14,914 nt of DNA from Methanocalculus sp. (GCF_029762515.1 NZ_JARVGN010000006.1:1-14914); one strand, 5' to 3'. Positions 1 to 6,972 are shown, counted from the first letter of the stretch. Notes: a model not told the origin generated them from the sequence alone. Translations and numbers: made by a program.

Positions 1-47
1 GATGGAGATCCGGCAGAGAACTGATCTTTTGGGATATCACATTCTCC

Positions 48-788
48 TCACATTTTCTTCTTGCCGACTGTTGCGAGGTAGATGACAAACTCCTCTATCC
101 CGTCTGCCCCGATAATCCGTGCCATCTCTTCGTCATCGAACGCTCCTATGGCACAGGTGCCGCAGCCAATCTGCTCACCCGCAAGGTAGAGGTTCTGGCA
201 GATATGTCCGGCATCGAGATGGACGAGCCGGTATGCCCGCTCACTGTATCGCCAGCTCATCCGGTAAATAACACATGACCAGATGAATGTGACAGCAGAT
301 GATCTTACAAACGGCTGGCCGAGGCAGGCGGACATCACTTTATCAACAATCCCTGATGATGTATCGATCTCAATCAGGCGGTGCGAGAAGGCGAGATACC
401 GGTACAGTCCCGGTGGGATTCCCTCTACACGGTTGATCAGGAGGTACGTCTCACATGCATGGCGGCCTCCGGCAGAGGGCACGGTTCTGAGAGTGAAGTG
501 GGGTGCCCTGCTATCCATTATCCCCTGGGTTGACCAGAGGAGGTACGCAAGCTCCTCAAGAGCCAATGATTCCTGTGAATAAGTGCGTATGGAACGGCGG
601 GCTTCGATAACCTCCAGAAGAGAGGTTGTTGAATCATGAACACGATCAATCGGCGGCAACTGAATGAATGTTCCATCTTCAGGATAAGGCTTTTCAAGTG
701 GGGGCGGAGCTGTACCCATCTGCTGATCTGATGCTGTCAGATGCATATACCGGGTCATCTCCATAAAAAATCTGCCAGCGTTCTGCAT
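48..788 (-). CDS. SagB-type nitroreductase family protein (FMN-dependent)
   Basis: The 246-residue protein has the FMN-binding nitroreductase fold of the SagB/ThcOx subgroup. Visible landmarks are the flavin-contacting 'RRSIRTY' (residues 64-70), 'PSAGGRH' (104-110), the helix 'DAGHICQNLYLAG' (192-204) and 'CGTCAIGAF' (209-217) near the C-terminus. The family uses bound FMN for two-electron redox chemistry; SagB proper oxidises azoline rings in peptide modification, but no cyclodehydratase or precursor peptide is nearby, so the substrate is unknown. It is likely cytoplasmic, with no signal peptide. The start at 788 gives the N-terminal 'FFMEMTRYMHL' stretch, which resembles the start of short family members; Met-10 (761) is an alternative. 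No strong ribosome binding site is seen. The gene is divergent from the sensor kinase across 84 bp, so the two could share regulation. The family assignment is firm and the specific reaction is not. Confidence 0.88.
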   Translation of the reverse strand: MQNAGRFFMEMTRYMHLTASDQQMGTAPPPLEKPYPEDGTFIQLPPIDRVHDSTTSLLEVIEARRSIRTYSQESLALEELAYLLWSTQGIMDSRAPHFTLRTVPSAGGRHACETYLLINRVEGIPPGLYRYLAFSHRLIEIDTSSGIVDKVMSACLGQPFVRSSAVTFIWSCVIYRMSWRYSERAYRLVHLDAGHICQNLYLAGEQIGCGTCAIGAFDDEEMARIIGADGIEEFVIYLATVGKKKM

Positions 789-872
789 ACCGTCTCTATG
801 ATCAGCGGAGATTATGAATTATCCTATCAACAATAGAACAATAGACGAAGAATTATTACAGACTAGCTCCTC
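789..872. promoter_or_regulatory. Divergent promoter region, nitroreductase / sensor kinase
   Basis: This 84-bp A/T-rich spacer must hold the promoters of both divergent genes. GAATTAT occurs twice (816-822 and 850-856) and the 8-mer AACAATAG is repeated head to tail at 829-844. The first GAATTAT lies where a TATA box for the kinase would give a leader of about 30 nt. No clear Shine-Dalgarno sequence precedes either start codon. Assignment of individual elements is inference. Confidence 0.4.
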
Positions 873-3038
873 ATGCTGAATATGCCCGATAATCCTGATC
901 TCATTTCAGCTCTCTATATCGAAGACGATGGTGCCTTGCGAGAAATATACAGGGGATTTATCGAAGATGATGGGGATATCATCGTTGCAACTGCACGGAA
1001 AGAAGAGGCAGCTGAGATCCTTGATACATTCCAATTTGATGTTATCCTCTCTGAATATCACCTTTCTGAGAGAGAAGGAACAGACATACTCCTTCACCAA
1101 AAAAAGAAAAATGACAAGACCCCCTGCATCATTCTCTCCAGCCAGAATGATGCAGATACCATTCTCCGGGCATATAAACAGGGGGCAGTTGATTATATCA
1201 GGAAATCAGAAGATCCTGCGAGTATAGCAGTCATTATAAAAAACAGGATCAGAGATGCTGCATTGAAGAGAAGGAGGGAGAGAGATCTTGAGAGATACAG
1301 ACTTCTCCTTCAGGCAACACTTGATGCCATACCTGATATTATCGGCATCCAGACGCCGGATCATAAGATTGTCTATTACAATCAGGCGGGGTACGCATTT
1401 CTGAATAAGCGGCCGGATGAGGTGAGAGGGAGACGCTGCTTTGTGTTGATCGGGCAAAGTCGACAGTGTGACATCTGTGCAACAGAAAAGGCCCTTCGTT
1501 CAAAAAAGCTGGAAAGGGTAGAGAAGTACCTTCCTGAGCAGGATCGCTATCTGGATTGCCGATCCTACCCGGTTCTGGATGATAATGGAGAAGTAATCTT
1601 CATCGTTGAGCAGATCTCTGATATCACCGAGAGGAAGCGCGTTGAGGAGGAGATCCGGAGCATCGCAACCGAGTATGAAACAGTCTTTAATGGAACACAG
1701 GATTGCATATTCCTCCTCAGGGTGACAGATGATGGGAAGTTCCGATTCATCCGTAATAATCTCGCACATGAGAGTGCAACGGGACTGACAACAGAGATGT
1801 TACATGAGAAGACACCGGAAGAGCTCCTGGGTGAAGAGGCTGGATCAGTTGTATCAGAGAACTATCAGCGGTGTCTCGATACCAAAGGGCCGATCATCTA
1901 TGAAGAGACACTAATCCTTCCCGCTGGTGAAAGAACATGGGAGACACTCCTTACACCAGTTATTCGTGATGAAAGAATAACGCATATCGTCGGATCGAGC
2001 AGGGATATTACAAACCAGAAGCGGATTGAGATGGAGCTCCGGTTGAGTGAAGAGAGGTACCGCGACTTCTTTGATAATGCCAATGTGATGATCCAGAGTG
2101 TTGATGAAGAGGGGCGTTTCATCTTTGTTAACAGGACATGGAAAGAGAAGATGGGTTTTTCAGATGAGGAGATAGAGAACCTTTCTCTCTTTGAGATAAT
2201 TCATCCGGATTCCCTTGCTCACTGCCAGAGCATATTTCAGGATGTTCTCTTGGGAAAAGCGGTGAGTGGGGTTCAGGCGGTCTTTCTTACAAAAGACAGG
2301 CGTCGGATCCATATCGAAGGGAATGTCAATTCATTCGTCGAGGACGGAAAGCTGAAGACAAGAGGGATATTTCAGGATATTACCGGGAGGAGAATTGCAG
2401 AGGAGGCAGTTCGAATTGCAAATACAAAGCTCCAGCTTCTTTCCAGCATCACGAGACATGATATCCTCAATGAGGTGATGGTGTTGCTCGGTAATCTGGA
2501 GTTTGCCGAAGAGAAGAGTGATGATCCGGAGGTAGGGAAATATCTGGAGAAGGTGAGGGAGGCGGGGAGAACAATCCAGCGCCATATCGAGTTCACCCGC
2601 CTCTATGAGAACCTTGGTATCAGCGAGCCGGAATGGCAGAAGCTTGCTGCGCTTATTCCGAAATCAAAAGATCCGGTAATAATCACAAATAATTGCACAA
2701 GCATCTCAATCTTTGGAGATCCGATGCTTGAGAGGGTCTTTTCAAACCTTCTTGATAATACCATTCGTCACGGTGAGCATGCCACCACCGTGACCATTGA
2801 CTGCCGCCGGAGTGATGAGGATCTTCATATCATTTGGAAAGATAACGGAGTCGGTGTTGCCAACGATCAGAAAGACGCCATATTTAAACGCGGAGTTGGT
2901 AAAAATACCGGTTTTGGACTCTTCCTCTCTCGGGAGATCCTCGCGATTACCGGCATGCTCATGAGGGAGACAGGCACCCCCGGTGATGGGGCACAGTTTG
3001 AGATAATTATTCCAAAAGAGGTGTATAGCTTCAATTAA
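873..3038 (+). CDS. REC-PAS-PAS-PAS sensor histidine kinase with atypical receiver domain
   Basis: The 721-residue protein is cytoplasmic, with no signal or membrane segment. An N-terminal receiver domain (about 12-125) keeps the acidic pair D18/D19, the Ser at S89/S90 and K111, but the usual phospho-accepting Asp is Glu (E61 in 'ILSEYHL'). Three PAS domains follow at about 142-255, 265-382 and 392-508; the first contains C189, C199, C202 and C229. The kinase core has the H-box 'TRHDILN' with H529, N-box 'NLLDNTIRHG' (625-634), G1 'DNGVG' (657-661), F-box 'IFKRG' (670-674) and G2 'GFGLFL' (680-685), so autophosphorylation should be possible. No separate response regulator is nearby, so the partner is unknown; this is common for methanogen kinases. 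ATG 873 is used; ATG 882 (Met-4) is equally possible. The gene is transcribed alone and ends at a hairpin shared with the convergent lipoprotein gene. Confidence 0.93.
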   Translation: MLNMPDNPDLISALYIEDDGALREIYRGFIEDDGDIIVATARKEEAAEILDTFQFDVILSEYHLSEREGTDILLHQKKKNDKTPCIILSSQNDADTILRAYKQGAVDYIRKSEDPASIAVIIKNRIRDAALKRRRERDLERYRLLLQATLDAIPDIIGIQTPDHKIVYYNQAGYAFLNKRPDEVRGRRCFVLIGQSRQCDICATEKALRSKKLERVEKYLPEQDRYLDCRSYPVLDDNGEVIFIVEQISDITERKRVEEEIRSIATEYETVFNGTQDCIFLLRVTDDGKFRFIRNNLAHESATGLTTEMLHEKTPEELLGEEAGSVVSENYQRCLDTKGPIIYEETLILPAGERTWETLLTPVIRDERITHIVGSSRDITNQKRIEMELRLSEERYRDFFDNANVMIQSVDEEGRFIFVNRTWKEKMGFSDEEIENLSLFEIIHPDSLAHCQSIFQDVLLGKAVSGVQAVFLTKDRRRIHIEGNVNSFVEDGKLKTRGIFQDITGRRIAEEAVRIANTKLQLLSSITRHDILNEVMVLLGNLEFAEEKSDDPEVGKYLEKVREAGRTIQRHIEFTRLYENLGISEPEWQKLAALIPKSKDPVIITNNCTSISIFGDPMLERVFSNLLDNTIRHGEHATTVTIDCRRSDEDLHIIWKDNGVGVANDQKDAIFKRGVGKNTGFGLFLSREILAITGMLMRETGTPGDGAQFEIIIPKEVYSFN

Positions 3039-3051
3039 AAAACGATTCTCC

Positions 3052-3075
3052 GGGGAGATCAAAGAGATCTCTCCC
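3052..3075. terminator. Bidirectional terminator hairpin between convergent genes
   Basis: GGGGAGATC pairs with GATCTCTCCC across a 5-nt loop, leaving one bulged base. It sits between the ends of the kinase gene and the convergent lipoprotein gene. On the minus strand the hairpin is followed after a few bases by a T6 run (near 3037-3042), a classical terminator for the lipoprotein transcript. On the plus strand a T4 run lies about 20 bases downstream. Confidence 0.55.
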
Positions 3076-3093
3076 ATTCTCCTGCCGACTCTT

Positions 3094-3894
3094 TTATTCT
3101 ACGGGTGAGAATATAACAGACCAGCTGCCATCACAGACGACGTTAAAGAGATAATTGCCGCCTTCTTTGATTGTAACAGGAACCGTTGTTGCATAATCCC
3201 CGACATAGAGTTCAAAGTCGTCATTCCGTAGCTCGTGGAAGGGAAGGGGTGCAACACTGTCACCATCCATCAGGAATTTTCCATTGTAATCCATAAGCCA
3301 TACACTGATGACAGTCAGATTCTCACCTGTAATCTGAGAGCTATAATTTCCAGCCGGGATCATGAAAAACGGAGTGGCTTTGTTGCCGACACCAGTAAAT
3401 GTCTGTGGTGGGATCCCATTGATCATCTCAGGGAAGCCGAAGGTAAGTTTCCAGGGTGCCGTCTGGCTGACTTCAACTGTTGCATCGGCTTTCTCAGAAA
3501 GCATGAATGCATATGTCCAGCGGTAATGCCCGTCAATAATTGCATCAGACCGGACTTCAGGAGTATAATTACCTTCAACCATAATGGCATCTTTCTCGCC
3601 TGAGATAGAGACTCTTGATACACCGGGTTCTGATCCATCTGACTTCTCGATTTCGAGTGTAATCAGGTGAACACCAGCCAAAAGGGGCATTACGGTCTTC
3701 TGATCCCCGGCTCCTGAGAAAGAAACAGCACCATCGTTTGTGAGTGCAGCTGTCGGTGTTGTAGTGGGCGTTAGAGTGGCTGTTGGAAGCGGAGCCTGTG
3801 GTCCGGTCTCCTCGCCAACACACCCTGCAAAAAGTATACATCCTGCCAAAAAGAGAAATAAAGCGATATGAAGCGTTAATCCACGTCTTTCCAT
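3094..3894 (-). CDS. Secreted lipoprotein with two tandem beta-rich repeats
   Basis: The 266-residue protein has no recognised enzymatic motif. It has a basic N-terminus, a hydrophobic stretch (7-24) and a lipobox ending in C25 ('LFAGC'; C19 in 'LAGC' is an alternative), then a Thr/Pro-rich linker (36-52). It is therefore probably anchored outside the membrane. The rest falls into two related units of about 100 residues, 58-154 and 165-263. Each opens with an (S/T)F(S/T)G-G pattern, continues through 'LLAG' or 'IPAG' and a block of beta-strand character, and closes with a Trp-containing strand ('PWKLTFGFPE' and 'SWSVIFSPVE'). N-glycosylation sequons (NYT, NYS, NLT) fit an exported protein. 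The start codon lies where a transcript from the palindromic TATA element at 3916-3925 would begin, so the mRNA may be leaderless. The role is unknown; a cell-surface binding protein is the plainest guess. Confidence 0.82.
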   Translation of the reverse strand: MERRGLTLHIALFLFLAGCILFAGCVGEETGPQAPLPTATLTPTTTPTAALTNDGAVSFSGAGDQKTVMPLLAGVHLITLEIEKSDGSEPGVSRVSISGEKDAIMVEGNYTPEVRSDAIIDGHYRWTYAFMLSEKADATVEVSQTAPWKLTFGFPEMINGIPPQTFTGVGNKATPFFMIPAGNYSSQITGENLTVISVWLMDYNGKFLMDGDSVAPLPFHELRNDDFELYVGDYATTVPVTIKEGGNYLFNVVCDGSWSVIFSPVE

Positions 3895-3915
3895 ATCAAT
3901 ACAATACTCAATTAA

Positions 3916-3925
3916 GGTATATACC
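3916..3925. promoter_or_regulatory. Palindromic TATA element GGTATATACC, possibly bidirectional
   Basis: This perfect 10-bp palindrome lies in the 87-bp spacer between the divergent lipoprotein and thioredoxin-domain genes. Its centre is about 26 bp from the lipoprotein start codon at 3894, the normal archaeal TATA-to-transcription-start distance, which predicts a leaderless transcript. In the other direction it would give a leader of about 35 nt for the gene starting at 3982. A second A/T-rich box (TTAATAGC, 3952-3959) could instead drive that gene with little or no leader. Confidence 0.5.
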
Positions 3926-3981
3926 GATTTCTCTCTGCCCGCAGGAGAGGATTAATAGCATATCAGTTGCGATTATCCGGT

Positions 3982-6000
3982 ATGGCAAACCGGCTTCTGG
4001 ATGAGAAGAGCCCCTATCTCCGTCAGCATGCAGAAAATCCAGTTGATTGGTACCCGTTCTCTGATGAGGCATTTGAGAAGGCACGGGAAGCGGATATTCC
4101 GGTCTTTCTTTCAGTCGGATATTCAACCTGCCACTGGTGTCATGTTATGAACAGGGAGTCATTCTCCAGTCAGGAGGTGGCAGAGGCACTTTCAGGGAGG
4201 TTTATTGCGGTAAAAGTGGATCGCGAGGAACGCCCGGAAGTCGATCGGATTGCAATGATCGCCTGCCAGCTGATGACAGGAAGCGGGGGGTGGCCACTCA
4301 CACTGGTTCTGACGCCGGATAAGCGGCCCTTTTTTGCCGGGACCTATATCCCAAAAGACCCCCGGTATGGAAGTGCAGGACTTCTCGTAATCCTTGATCG
4401 GATCTGGGAGTTATGGCAGGAGAGGCGCAAAGATGCTGAGAGACTTGGGAGGCGTGTCGAAGGAAATGTTCAATCATACCTTGCCGGAGATATACTGGTG
4501 GCAGAGAGGTTTCAACAGGAAGAGAATCCCTCAGATGCTGCATATGATTCCCTCCTGAGAACATTTGATCGGGAGTATGCCGGATTTGGAGATCGTATGA
4601 AATTTCCCTCACCCCACTGTATCAGCTTCCTTCTGCGTCACGGGAGTATGGCAGGCATTCCACAAGCCACAGAGATGGCACTTGCAACTCTTCATGCAAT
4701 GAGAAGAGGCGGGATAAACGATCAGGTTGGTGGCGGCTTTCACCGGTATACCACCGACAGGCAATGGAAGATCCCTCATTATGAAAAGATGGCTTGCGAT
4801 CAGGCTCTCCTTCTGCATGCTTTTTCCGAAGGATACTCGGTATGCGGCGATATTCTCCTGAAAGAAGAAGCACTCCGAATTGCAGCTTATATAAAAACCG
4901 ATCTCACATCACCAGAAGGGCTTTTTTATACAGCGGAGGATGCTGAGAGCGGAGGAGAAGAGGGTGGCTTCTATCTCTGGTCAAAAGAGGAGATCCGATC
5001 ACTTTTTGATGAGGAAGAGGGAGAAAAAGCTGCCAATTTCCTGCTTGGAAATGCAGCCGATAAAGAGAAGCTTCCCCTATCCCTCACCTCTGAAAATGAT
5101 GATTCTTCATGGCTGCCCGGAGTGAGAGAAAGACTTGCTGAGGCTCGCAGAACCCGTCCCCGCCCTTTCCGTGATGAGAAGATTCTCCTCGATGTGAATG
5201 GGAAGATCATTGGTGCCCTGGCACGCTCTGGTTTTCTCCTCAGGGAACCGGAGCTCATTTTGAGAGCTGAACATGCCTTTTCAACGCTTCAATCAGTCTT
5301 CAGTGAATTCGGAGGGTCGCTCTTCCATTCCATGATAAATGGTACAATCACCTCATCTGCCTACCTCACAGATTATGCTGATCTGATTGCAGCATCAATT
5401 GAGCTCCATCAGGGAACGCAGAAGTCTGAATATCTTCTATTCGCAGTTGAATATACAGAAGCAGCTATTCGCCACTTTTACAATCCCAAAAGCGGATGGT
5501 TCTGGTTTGAAGCAGGTGATACCACACTCTTCAGGACACGGGATACTGAAGATTCTGCCGGGCCATCAGGTAATGCAGTGATGCTTCATAACCTTCTCCT
5601 CCTCAACAGAATTACCGGAAATCCGGACTTTTGGGAAATTGCTGATTCAATGATGTCGAGTCTGCAACCTGCCTTCCTCCAGCACCCAAATGCCTATATC
5701 CATAGTATAAGTTCATATCATCATCTCTCTCCTGCCGCAATCGATCTGGTAACTACCGGTAAAAGCGGGATATTTGATGATGCAATCAGATCATCCGGCA
5801 ACCTGCTTGCAACCCATCTTCACCTCTCGCATACTCTCGAAAAATTCAATGAAAAAATGCCAAAATTTCAGGATTACCCAACAGATACCGATGAACCTGT
5901 TGCCTATCCATGCAGGCAGGGAGGCTGCCTTCCACCGGTACGGGACCCAGATGAACTCAGAGAACTGCTCCATTCTGCATTTCATCACACTCCCGTGTAG
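3982..6000 (+). CDS. Thioredoxin-domain protein of the YyaL / SSP411 (spermatogenesis-associated protein 20) family
   Basis: The 672-residue protein is close to the usual family length. The N-terminal domain (about 1-165) is thioredoxin-like. It opens with the family signature 'NRLLDEKSPYLRQHAENP', carries the motif 'CHWCHVM' (C50 and C53), and continues with 'VDREERP' and 'GGWPLTLVLTP'. The remainder is the alpha/alpha-barrel region resembling N-acylglucosamine 2-epimerases and six-hairpin glycosidases, with 'GGINDQVGGGFHRYTTD' and 'WKIPHYEKM' inside it. The family is widespread from bacteria to mammals but its reaction is not established, so no activity is assigned. I chose ATG 3982 over the in-frame TTG at 3967 because the family begins with 'M-x-NRL' and the five extra residues have no counterpart. 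No Shine-Dalgarno sequence lies close to 3982, which suits a short or absent leader. The gene is cytoplasmic and divergent from the lipoprotein gene. Confidence 0.93.
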   Translation: MANRLLDEKSPYLRQHAENPVDWYPFSDEAFEKAREADIPVFLSVGYSTCHWCHVMNRESFSSQEVAEALSGRFIAVKVDREERPEVDRIAMIACQLMTGSGGWPLTLVLTPDKRPFFAGTYIPKDPRYGSAGLLVILDRIWELWQERRKDAERLGRRVEGNVQSYLAGDILVAERFQQEENPSDAAYDSLLRTFDREYAGFGDRMKFPSPHCISFLLRHGSMAGIPQATEMALATLHAMRRGGINDQVGGGFHRYTTDRQWKIPHYEKMACDQALLLHAFSEGYSVCGDILLKEEALRIAAYIKTDLTSPEGLFYTAEDAESGGEEGGFYLWSKEEIRSLFDEEEGEKAANFLLGNAADKEKLPLSLTSENDDSSWLPGVRERLAEARRTRPRPFRDEKILLDVNGKIIGALARSGFLLREPELILRAEHAFSTLQSVFSEFGGSLFHSMINGTITSSAYLTDYADLIAASIELHQGTQKSEYLLFAVEYTEAAIRHFYNPKSGWFWFEAGDTTLFRTRDTEDSAGPSGNAVMLHNLLLLNRITGNPDFWEIADSMMSSLQPAFLQHPNAYIHSISSYHHLSPAAIDLVTTGKSGIFDDAIRSSGNLLATHLHLSHTLEKFNEKMPKFQDYPTDTDEPVAYPCRQGGCLPPVRDPDELRELLHSAFHHTPV

Positions 6001-6055
6001 TCGTGTCTGGACAGAGTCGAAGGGTTCAATAGTGACAGCATCATAATTCTTCCCC

Positions 6056-6388
6056 ATGACAACAGAAGAGAGACAGGGACGGTTTGTCAAAGGCCGGTAT
6101 GTCATTGATGAAGAGCCAGTGGCGGCGGCACAGGAACAGGGATCTACAGGAGAAGAAGCTTCTCACGACACCACATCAAAAACCCCATCCATCGAAGATC
6201 TCATCCAGCTCACCTCAAAAAATGTGGAGTTGACCGTTGAGAGTGTTATTGTCCTTGGTAAAAAGCTCTTCATGACACAGGAGGGACGTGACCATATTGA
6301 GAATAAAACCCGCCAGATTGGTGACGAACTCCAGAAGACTGTTGGTGAGCTTGCAGAAGCTGCAAAAAGAGCAATTGAGAAGAAATAG
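6056..6388 (+). CDS. Conserved-looking hypothetical protein, 110 residues, amphipathic-helical
   Basis: I do not recognise a named family. The N-terminus has the compact motif 'GRFVKGRYVIDEEP' (8-21), followed by an acidic, Gln/Ser-rich, probably disordered stretch (22-44). Residues 45-110 are strongly helical and heptad-like, ending in a Lys-rich tail ('AAKRAIEKK'). There is no signal peptide, membrane segment or cysteine, so a cytoplasmic adaptor or a protein that coats a surface is conceivable, but no function is claimed. It starts 55 bp after the thioredoxin-domain gene in the same direction and could be co-transcribed. The sequence just upstream of ATG 6056 (TTCTTCCCC) is pyrimidine-rich and lacks a ribosome binding site. 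Codon use and base composition match the neighbours, so this is likely a real gene. Confidence 0.75.
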   Translation: MTTEERQGRFVKGRYVIDEEPVAAAQEQGSTGEEASHDTTSKTPSIEDLIQLTSKNVELTVESVIVLGKKLFMTQEGRDHIENKTRQIGDELQKTVGELAEAAKRAIEKK

Positions 6389-6422
6389 GTGAACGGAAGG
6401 ATTGTTGCTTCTTGGGATGGTC

Positions 6423-6429
6423 TTTTATA
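6423..6429 (+). promoter_or_regulatory. TATA box of zinc-ribbon gene copy 1
   Basis: TTTTATA lies about 26 bp upstream of the point (6451-6452) where sequence similarity with the second copy begins. That point is therefore the likely transcription start. The same box at the same distance precedes copy 2, which supports the call. Confidence 0.6.
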
Positions 6430-6451
6430 GTCTCGGGATCAATATTTTTTT

Positions 6452-6481
6452 GCAGAACCTAAAAACTGCATGAGCTAAACA
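6452..6481 (+). promoter_or_regulatory. Conserved 30-nt leader of zinc-ribbon copy 1 with hairpin and two-codon upstream ORF
   Basis: TGCAG (6451-6455) can pair with CTGCA (6466-6470) around an A-rich 10-nt loop at the predicted 5' end of the mRNA. It is followed by ATG-AGC-TAA (6470-6478), a two-codon reading frame in phase with the real start at 6482. There is no Shine-Dalgarno sequence. By hand count the leader differs from that of copy 2 at only three of 30 positions, none of them in the stem. Confidence 0.5.
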
Positions 6482-6670
6482 ATGGAAGAAAGAAATTTTG
6501 GCGGCCGGGGTAACTTCGGCGGCCCAAGAAGATTTGATGGTCCACGTGAGATGTCAAAGGCAGTCTGTTCAGATTGCGGTTGCGAATGTGAAGTCCCCTT
6601 TAAGCCAACAGAGGGCAGGCCAGTCTATTGCAGAGACTGCCTCCCAAAGCACCGGAAACCCCGGTTCTAA
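6482..6670 (+). CDS. Small RG/FG-rich zinc-ribbon protein, CxxC-x17-CxxC type, copy 1
   Basis: The 62-residue protein has two parts. The N-terminus (5-22) is made of Gly, Arg, Phe and Asn in 'NFGGRGNFGGPRRFDGPR', like RGG/FG-rich RNA-binding tails. The C-terminal part is a zinc ribbon with C29-x2-C32, exactly 17 residues, then C50-x2-C53, matching the CxxC-x17-CxxC domain. Two extra Cys (C34, C36) lie just after the first pair, and the end is basic ('KHRKPRF'). Nucleic-acid binding, for example RNA chaperoning, is an inference from composition. The start is fixed by the in-frame TAA at 6476-6478, which rules out a longer N-terminus. A T7 run directly after the stop codon probably ends the transcript. 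The protein differs from copy 2 at only four positions (E3G, R17N, V28I, S30A). Confidence 0.9.
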   Translation: MEERNFGGRGNFGGPRRFDGPREMSKAVCSDCGCECEVPFKPTEGRPVYCRDCLPKHRKPRF

Positions 6671-6672
6671 TC

Positions 6673-6679
6673 TTTTTTT
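6673..6679 (+). terminator. Oligo-T terminator of zinc-ribbon copy 1
   Basis: Seven T residues begin two bases after the TAA stop. Archaeal RNA polymerase commonly terminates at such T-runs without a hairpin. Confidence 0.5.
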
Positions 6680-6914
6680 CCGCCATCTCTGAAAGAGTGG
6701 CATTCATTGTGATTGATTAATACCCAGATTCACAGATATCAATGATTTTGAAACACACCACACTCCCGCTATCATGTATCACCTGAGGATTCTCTTTATT
6801 GAAAGAAAGGTTCATTATGGATTCTATACTTCAAAATACAAGGAATATTGAGTTTTTTGACTGAATCTCCGGGCTTCATCCCAACAGCTCTCTCCTCAGT
6901 ATCTTATGAGGGTA
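6680..6914. other. Intergenic spacer between the tandem zinc-ribbon genes
   Basis: Copy 1 and copy 2 coding regions are about 300 bp apart. After subtracting the terminator and the copy 2 promoter and leader, about 235 bp remain with no credible reading frame on either strand. The only structure I see is a perfect 6-bp inverted repeat, ATTGAT/ATCAAT (6713-6718 and 6739-6744 approximately), which could be chance. A small RNA cannot be excluded but nothing positive supports one. Confidence 0.4.
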
Positions 6915-6921
6915 TTTTATA
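6915..6921 (+). promoter_or_regulatory. TATA box of zinc-ribbon gene copy 2
   Basis: TTTTATA is centred about 25 bp upstream of the first conserved leader base (6943). It is the same box as in copy 1, although the surrounding bases differ, which suggests selection on the box and its spacing. Confidence 0.6.
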
Positions 6922-6942
6922 CTAAAAGAACATATATTATGT

Positions 6943-6972
6943 GCAGAACTTAAAAACTGCATGAGTTATACA
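6943..6972 (+). promoter_or_regulatory. Conserved 30-nt leader of zinc-ribbon copy 2 with hairpin
   Basis: The same TGCAG/CTGCA hairpin with A-rich loop is present (6942-6961). The upstream ATG at 6961 is in phase with the gene, but the copy 1 stop codon TAA is TAT here. The frame therefore runs on and could add 'MSYT' to the protein. Confidence 0.5.

Larger units (their letters stand above)
6452..6670 (+). repeat. Direct repeat unit A (leader plus gene), partner 6943-7161
   Basis: This 219-bp unit aligns without gaps to 6943-7161 at a constant offset of 491 bp. I count about 15 differences, most of them silent within the coding part. Similarity starts at the predicted transcription start and stops at the stop codon. 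The TATA boxes resemble each other but their surroundings do not. Confidence 0.9.

Noticed and set aside
283..582. Plus-strand open frame within the nitroreductase gene
   Set aside because: The nitroreductase motifs on the minus strand account for this DNA; the opposite frame shows no recognisable protein.
3235..3603. 122-codon plus-strand frame opposite the lipoprotein
   Set aside because: The minus-strand frame has signal peptide, lipobox and internal repeats; the plus frame has none and no promoter or ribosome binding site.
3967..3981. In-frame TTG start giving five extra residues on the thioredoxin-domain protein
   Set aside because: The family begins with 'M-x-NRL', which matches ATG 3982; the extra residues have no counterpart and no ribosome binding site precedes the TTG.
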